This document shows, piece after piece, positions 24,779 to 27,999 of a stretch of 27,999 nucleotides of DNA. Made by a program: the position numbers and the translations under genes. This stretch comes from Planctomycetes bacterium UBA2386 (GTDB lineage: Bacteria; Planctomycetota; UBA1135; UBA2386): contig DDSQ01000018.1 in assembly GCA_002343845.1 (NCBI GenBank), positions 212 through 28,210 of the forward strand. The letters are read 5' to 3'. The notes below the pieces were generated by a model that did no database searches, had not been told where the DNA came from, and saw only the letters and a list, made by a program, of their open reading frames with translations. How positions within the stretch are numbered: position 1 is the stretch's first letter; every line of letters starts with the position of its first letter.

Positions 24779-25243
24779 ATGCGCCGTTCGCCCCGGGTCG
24801 TTGCCTGCCTGTCGATGCTGCTGGTCGCGTGCGCTTCGCCGCCGTCGCCGCGGGACGAGGCGTCCATGACGCCAGCGCCGATGGTCGAGGTCGGCCCGTC
24901 GGCGGGGGCGACCGCCGAACGTGCGTTTGCGTCGACCGAGTTGCTGCGTCACACCTGGCGCACGGCGTCGGGCAGGACGATGCAGGTCGTCCTGCGGCTG
25001 TCGTGGAGCGCTGCGGCCGGCGAGGCAGCGGCAGCGCACGAGCAGGTCCGGCACCACTGGCCGGCCGCGTCGCAGCGCGCACGGCAGCTGCTCGAGTCGG
25101 CCGATCTGTGCAGCGAAGCGGGCACGCTGCAGTGCGAGGAGCAACTGCGCGTCGAGATGACGCGCGAGTTGTTCCCGCGGCGACCCGGCGTGTCCGGCGC
25201 CGAGGTCGAGCGGGTGGTCTGGCGGCGCTTGCTCTGGTCGTGA
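24779..25243 (+). CDS. Small predicted lipoprotein
   Basis: A 154-residue protein whose signal ends in a lipobox-like LLVAC (Cys about 18). The mature part begins with a Pro/Ala-rich stretch. It then has a strand TMQVVLRLSW and a helical region with LLESADLCSEAGTLQCEEQLRVEMTRELFP and VERVVWRRLLW. The order strand, helix, short acidic loop, then a helix ending in a hydrophobic strand recalls flagellar FliL, but sequence identity is not evident. No flagellar gene is nearby. I do not recognise it with confidence. Confidence 0.6.
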   Translation: MRRSPRVVACLSMLLVACASPPSPRDEASMTPAPMVEVGPSAGATAERAFASTELLRHTWRTASGRTMQVVLRLSWSAAAGEAAAAHEQVRHHWPAASQRARQLLESADLCSEAGTLQCEEQLRVEMTRELFPRRPGVSGAEVERVVWRRLLWS

Positions 25244-25264
25244 GCCAGCGCCCCGACCGAGCCG

Positions 25265-26440
25265 CTACGGCTGCCGCAGCGGCCGAACGATCAGGTCCTT
25301 GAGCGCGAAGTTGCTGCCTTCGCCGACGCGCGTCACGAACAGGTCGTTGTGGTGGCGGATCAGGCCGAACTCGTCGAAGCACGCCACGCCGCCGCAGACC
25401 TCCATCGCCAGCGCGACCAGTTCGCTCGCGGTGCGGCTGCAGTCGACCTTGACCTTCGCCGCCTGTTCGCGCGACAGGCGGTTCTGCTCGTAGAGGCGGC
25501 AGCAGTGCAGCAGCCAGGTCAGCCCGCGTTCGAGCGCGATGTCCATGTCGACGATCACGTCCTGCACGCGCTGGAAACGGCCGATCGGCTTGTCGTCGAA
25601 CTGGATGCGTTCCTCGGCGTAGACCCGGCACTTGTCGAGCGCGAACGCGAGCGACGCGAGCGCCAGTGAGGCGATGAACAGCCGGCCGCCGTTCAGCGTC
25701 GTGACCATCACTTTGAAGCCGTCGTTGGCGGCGCCGAGGATCGCGTCGTCGCCGACCTCGACGTTCTCGAACATGATCGAGCCGGTCGAGGATTGCTCCC
25801 AGACCCGCTTGCCCTGCATCTCCTGGTAGAAGACGCCGGTCTGCTGCATCGGCACGATGAAGCACGTCGAGCGCTTGCCGTTGGGGGCGTCCGGGTTGGT
25901 CAGGGCATGCACGACGACGTGGCTCGCCCAGCGCGCGTTGGTCGACCAGCACTTCTCGCCGTTGATGACCCAGCGATCGCCGCGCTTCGTCGCGGTGACC
26001 TGGGGGTTCGCCGCGTCGCTGCCGCGGCCGGGTTCGGACAGGCCGAACACGAACATGCGCTCGCCCTTCGCCAGCGCCGGCAGGTGCGCCTGCTTCTGCG
26101 CGGCGGTGCCGCAGAGCTGCAGGGGCTTCGCGCCGAGCGAGATCGCCGCGCCTGGCGTGATGGCGACCGCCTGGCTGTGGTAGCCGATCGCGAGGCCCAT
26201 CAGCACGAGGTCGGTGTGGTCCCCGCCCTGGCCGCCGTACTCCTCGGCGATCGGCAGGCCGAACAGTCCGAGGTCGCCCATCGCGCGGATGCACTCGTCG
26301 GGCACCAGGCGGTGCTCACGTTCCCAGTGCAGCAGGTGCGGCGCGATCTCGGCGTCGCCGAAGTCGCGCACTGCTTCGTAGAACGCGAACTTCTCCTCGG
26401 CGACGAGGTCCCGCAGGTAGCTGTCGATACGGCGTGGCAT
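25265..26440 (-). CDS. Acyl-CoA dehydrogenase family protein
   Basis: A 391-residue FAD flavoprotein that introduces a double bond into acyl-CoA esters, passing electrons to ETF. Family elements in order: an N-terminal helical domain (KFAFYEAVRDFGDAEIAPHL), GLPIAEEYGG, FGLSEPGRGSD (FAD/substrate loop), RWVINGEKCWSTNARWASH, FENVEVGDDAILG, NGGRLFIASLAL, RIQFDDKPIGRFQRVQD and the C-terminal GGVACFDEFGLIRHHND. The Glu in VGEGSN occupies the usual region of the catalytic base. Chain-length preference is not readable. ATG 26440 was chosen because similarity starts there; an open frame runs upstream into the neighbouring gene. Confidence 0.9.
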   Translation of the reverse strand: MPRRIDSYLRDLVAEEKFAFYEAVRDFGDAEIAPHLLHWEREHRLVPDECIRAMGDLGLFGLPIAEEYGGQGGDHTDLVLMGLAIGYHSQAVAITPGAAISLGAKPLQLCGTAAQKQAHLPALAKGERMFVFGLSEPGRGSDAANPQVTATKRGDRWVINGEKCWSTNARWASHVVVHALTNPDAPNGKRSTCFIVPMQQTGVFYQEMQGKRVWEQSSTGSIMFENVEVGDDAILGAANDGFKVMVTTLNGGRLFIASLALASLAFALDKCRVYAEERIQFDDKPIGRFQRVQDVIVDMDIALERGLTWLLHCCRLYEQNRLSREQAAKVKVDCSRTASELVALAMEVCGGVACFDEFGLIRHHNDLFVTRVGEGSNFALKDLIVRPLRQP

Positions 26441-26492
26441 TCGGCGGAACAGCGTAGCGAGCCGTTCCGCGCCAGGCGACCGCGAGGTGCGT

Positions 26493-27999
26493 TCAGCGCG
26501 CCGCGGGTGCGGCGGCCTTGGCCTGCAGCGCGTCCACGAACGTCGTCGCGCCGCGATGGCCGGGTTCGATCTCGAGCACGCGCCGGAACGCCGCCAGGGC
26601 CTGCATCGGATCGCCGCTGAACGCCAGGTTGTAGCCGCGCACGAAGTGCGCCTGGGCGTCGTAGGGCGCCTTCGCGAGGTAGGCGTCGAGCGCCTGCATC
26701 TGCGCGGCGAAGGCCTTGGCATCGCCGTAGAACGTGCGCTTGTCGGTGTCGGCCGAGGCCAGCGCCGGATCGAGCCGCAGGCCTTCGGTGATCAGGAACG
26801 CCGCGTAGTGCCAGTCGCCGTCGGCGAACACGGCGTCGGCCAGGACGAAGTGCACGCCGGCGTCGTCCGGCGCGTAGCTGCGCGCCTTGCCGTACGCTTC
26901 GGCGGCGTCACGGAAGCGGTCGGCGCGGAAGTAGAAGTCGCCGAGCTCGACGTACTTCTTGGCGAGGCCGGCCGACAGTTCTTCGGTGCCGGCTGCTGGC
27001 GCGCCGCGCGCGGCTTCGACCACGCTGCTGCGCGCGACGACCACTTCGGGTGCGGGGGCGGGGGCTGCGGCGGGCGCGCTCTCGTAGACGACGACCGTGC
27101 TCGGCACCGACAGGTAGGTAGGGCAGTAGGTCGTCGTCGGGTACCACCACCAGGTCGAGTAGTACGGCTGCGACCACGACGACCACAGCGCGTCCTGGTA
27201 GCACCAGTCCCAGTAGCTGCGGCGGCAGTACCAGAAGGGCTGCCAGAGGCTGATGCTCCACGAGAACGTCGAGCAGCCGACGCCGAACGACCAGCCGTAG
27301 TGGTTCCACGTCGAGTGGCAGTGCGACGGGTTCCAGTAGCCGTGCCACAGCGACGTGTTGCAGTGGTACCAGTGGTCGCCGCGGTAGTAGTGCGGGCGGT
27401 AGTGCGACCCGGCGCGCGCGACGAGGCTGCTGCTGAACGAACGGGCGCTGCTGCGTGGGCCGGCGAGTGTTGGCGTCACCGGCCGGCGCGTCGACAAGCT
27501 CGGGGTGACGGGGCGGAGCGTCGCGACGGGCGCCGTGGAGCGGGTCGTCGGACGCGGCCGGGCGTTCGGCGCCGTGACCGTCGAGTCGGGCCGGTGCGCG
27601 GCGGGGGCCGTGGTGTCGCGCGGGACGTAGCGGTTCGTCGTGGGCGGCTGGCGGCGCGGCGCCGGCGAGGCGGACGGTGCCGGGCGCGCGGAACTCGGCG
27701 TCGCCGGGCGCACCGTCGGTTGGTCGGCGACCGGCGTGCGCACCGGCTCGCGGCCGGGGCGGTAGCGCGAGTCGACTGCGCCAGGCTGCGGGCGGCTCAC
27801 CACGTCGTCACTCGCGGCCGAGGGGCGGGGCGTCGGGCTGGGCTGCACGGTCGGGCGGGTGATCGTGCCGCCGCTGGGTCGGCTGGTGCTCGGTTGGCTG
27901 GTCGTCGGCGGCCGGCTGTCGCCACGCGTCGTCGTGCGCGGCGTCGGGTAACCACGGGATGGCGCGGGGCTCGCGCCCGGCGTCGGTCGTGGTGACGGC
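26493..27999 (-). CDS. Trp/Tyr-rich protein with TPR repeats, 5' partial
   Basis: The frame stays open to the window edge at 27999, so the true start lies outside; GTG 27848 is an internal option but is not supported. The first ~200 visible residues are Pro/Thr/Ser/Arg-rich and disordered. The centre (encoded about 27100-27411) is an extreme aromatic stretch of ~103 residues with 15 Trp, many Tyr and His and 6 Cys (WNHYGWSFG, WYCRRSYWDWCYQD, YYSTWWWYP). A short Ala/Pro linker leads to tetratricopeptide-type helices: GDFYFRADRFRDAAEAYGKA, VHFVLADAVFADGDWHYAAF and AHFVRGYNLAFSGDPMQALAAF. TPRs imply protein partners. The Trp-rich region might insert in a membrane or bind wall polymer. Function unknown. 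Strand and closeness to the acyl-CoA dehydrogenase gene (52 nt) allow cotranscription. Confidence 0.7.
   Translation of the reverse strand, partial: PSPRPTPGASPAPSRGYPTPRTTTRGDSRPPTTSQPSTSRPSGGTITRPTVQPSPTPRPSAASDDVVSRPQPGAVDSRYRPGREPVRTPVADQPTVRPATPSSARPAPSASPAPRRQPPTTNRYVPRDTTAPAAHRPDSTVTAPNARPRPTTRSTAPVATLRPVTPSLSTRRPVTPTLAGPRSSARSFSSSLVARAGSHYRPHYYRGDHWYHCNTSLWHGYWNPSHCHSTWNHYGWSFGVGCSTFSWSISLWQPFWYCRRSYWDWCYQDALWSSWSQPYYSTWWWYPTTTYCPTYLSVPSTVVVYESAPAAAPAPAPEVVVARSSVVEAARGAPAAGTEELSAGLAKKYVELGDFYFRADRFRDAAEAYGKARSYAPDDAGVHFVLADAVFADGDWHYAAFLITEGLRLDPALASADTDKRTFYGDAKAFAAQMQALDAYLAKAPYDAQAHFVRGYNLAFSGDPMQALAAFRRVLEIEPGHRGATTFVDALQAKAAAPAAR

Overview
The window looks like a contig from a high-GC Gram-negative bacterium. 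I favour a planctomycete-like lineage, as an inference from gene content: a large secreted protein with a Cys-containing C-terminal module, a secreted ThuA-like protein, a topoisomerase I ending in repeated C-terminal hairpins, and many GTG starts. No rRNA or marker gene fixes the taxonomy.

Layout. (1) Positions 1-2949 form a visibly less GC-rich accessory block next to the 3' end of a tRNA-Val(CAC). It holds a XRE/zinc-ribbon regulator broken by one extra G, preceded by a promoter with an embedded palindromic operator. A HhH-GPD DNA glycosylase with a predicted Fe-S cluster overlaps it. A convergent gene encodes a small protein resembling PD-(D/E)xK nucleases. This is my best candidate for an undescribed DNA-processing or defence cassette. 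(2) 2950-5617, minus strand: an ALDH7-type semialdehyde dehydrogenase, a divergent homoserine-kinase homologue and the tRNA with its terminator. (3) 5716-11468, plus strand: a KefB-type cation/proton antiporter, a coupled endonuclease/exonuclease/phosphatase-family protein, and two tandem ArsB/NhaD-type transporters that share identical DNA tracts. (4) 11553-17895, minus strand, a tightly packed run: ThuA-like secreted protein (split by an in-frame TGA), nadA, zwf, opcA-like gene, and a lipoprotein alpha/beta-hydrolase lacking the nucleophile serine. (5) 17981-23776: a methyltransferase, a 748-residue secreted protein and topA. (6) 23934-27999: a GlsB/YeaQ-type membrane protein, an SRPBCC-domain protein, a small lipoprotein, an acyl-CoA dehydrogenase, and a Trp/Tyr-rich TPR protein that runs off the window.

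How the genes work together. zwf and opcA overlap by 4 nt and supply the oxidative pentose phosphate entry step. The nearby nadA feeds NAD(P) synthesis. The antiporter cluster suggests ion and pH homeostasis. The remainder is housekeeping or unassigned. The long antisense reading frames opposite most genes are products of high GC at codon position 3 and are not annotated.
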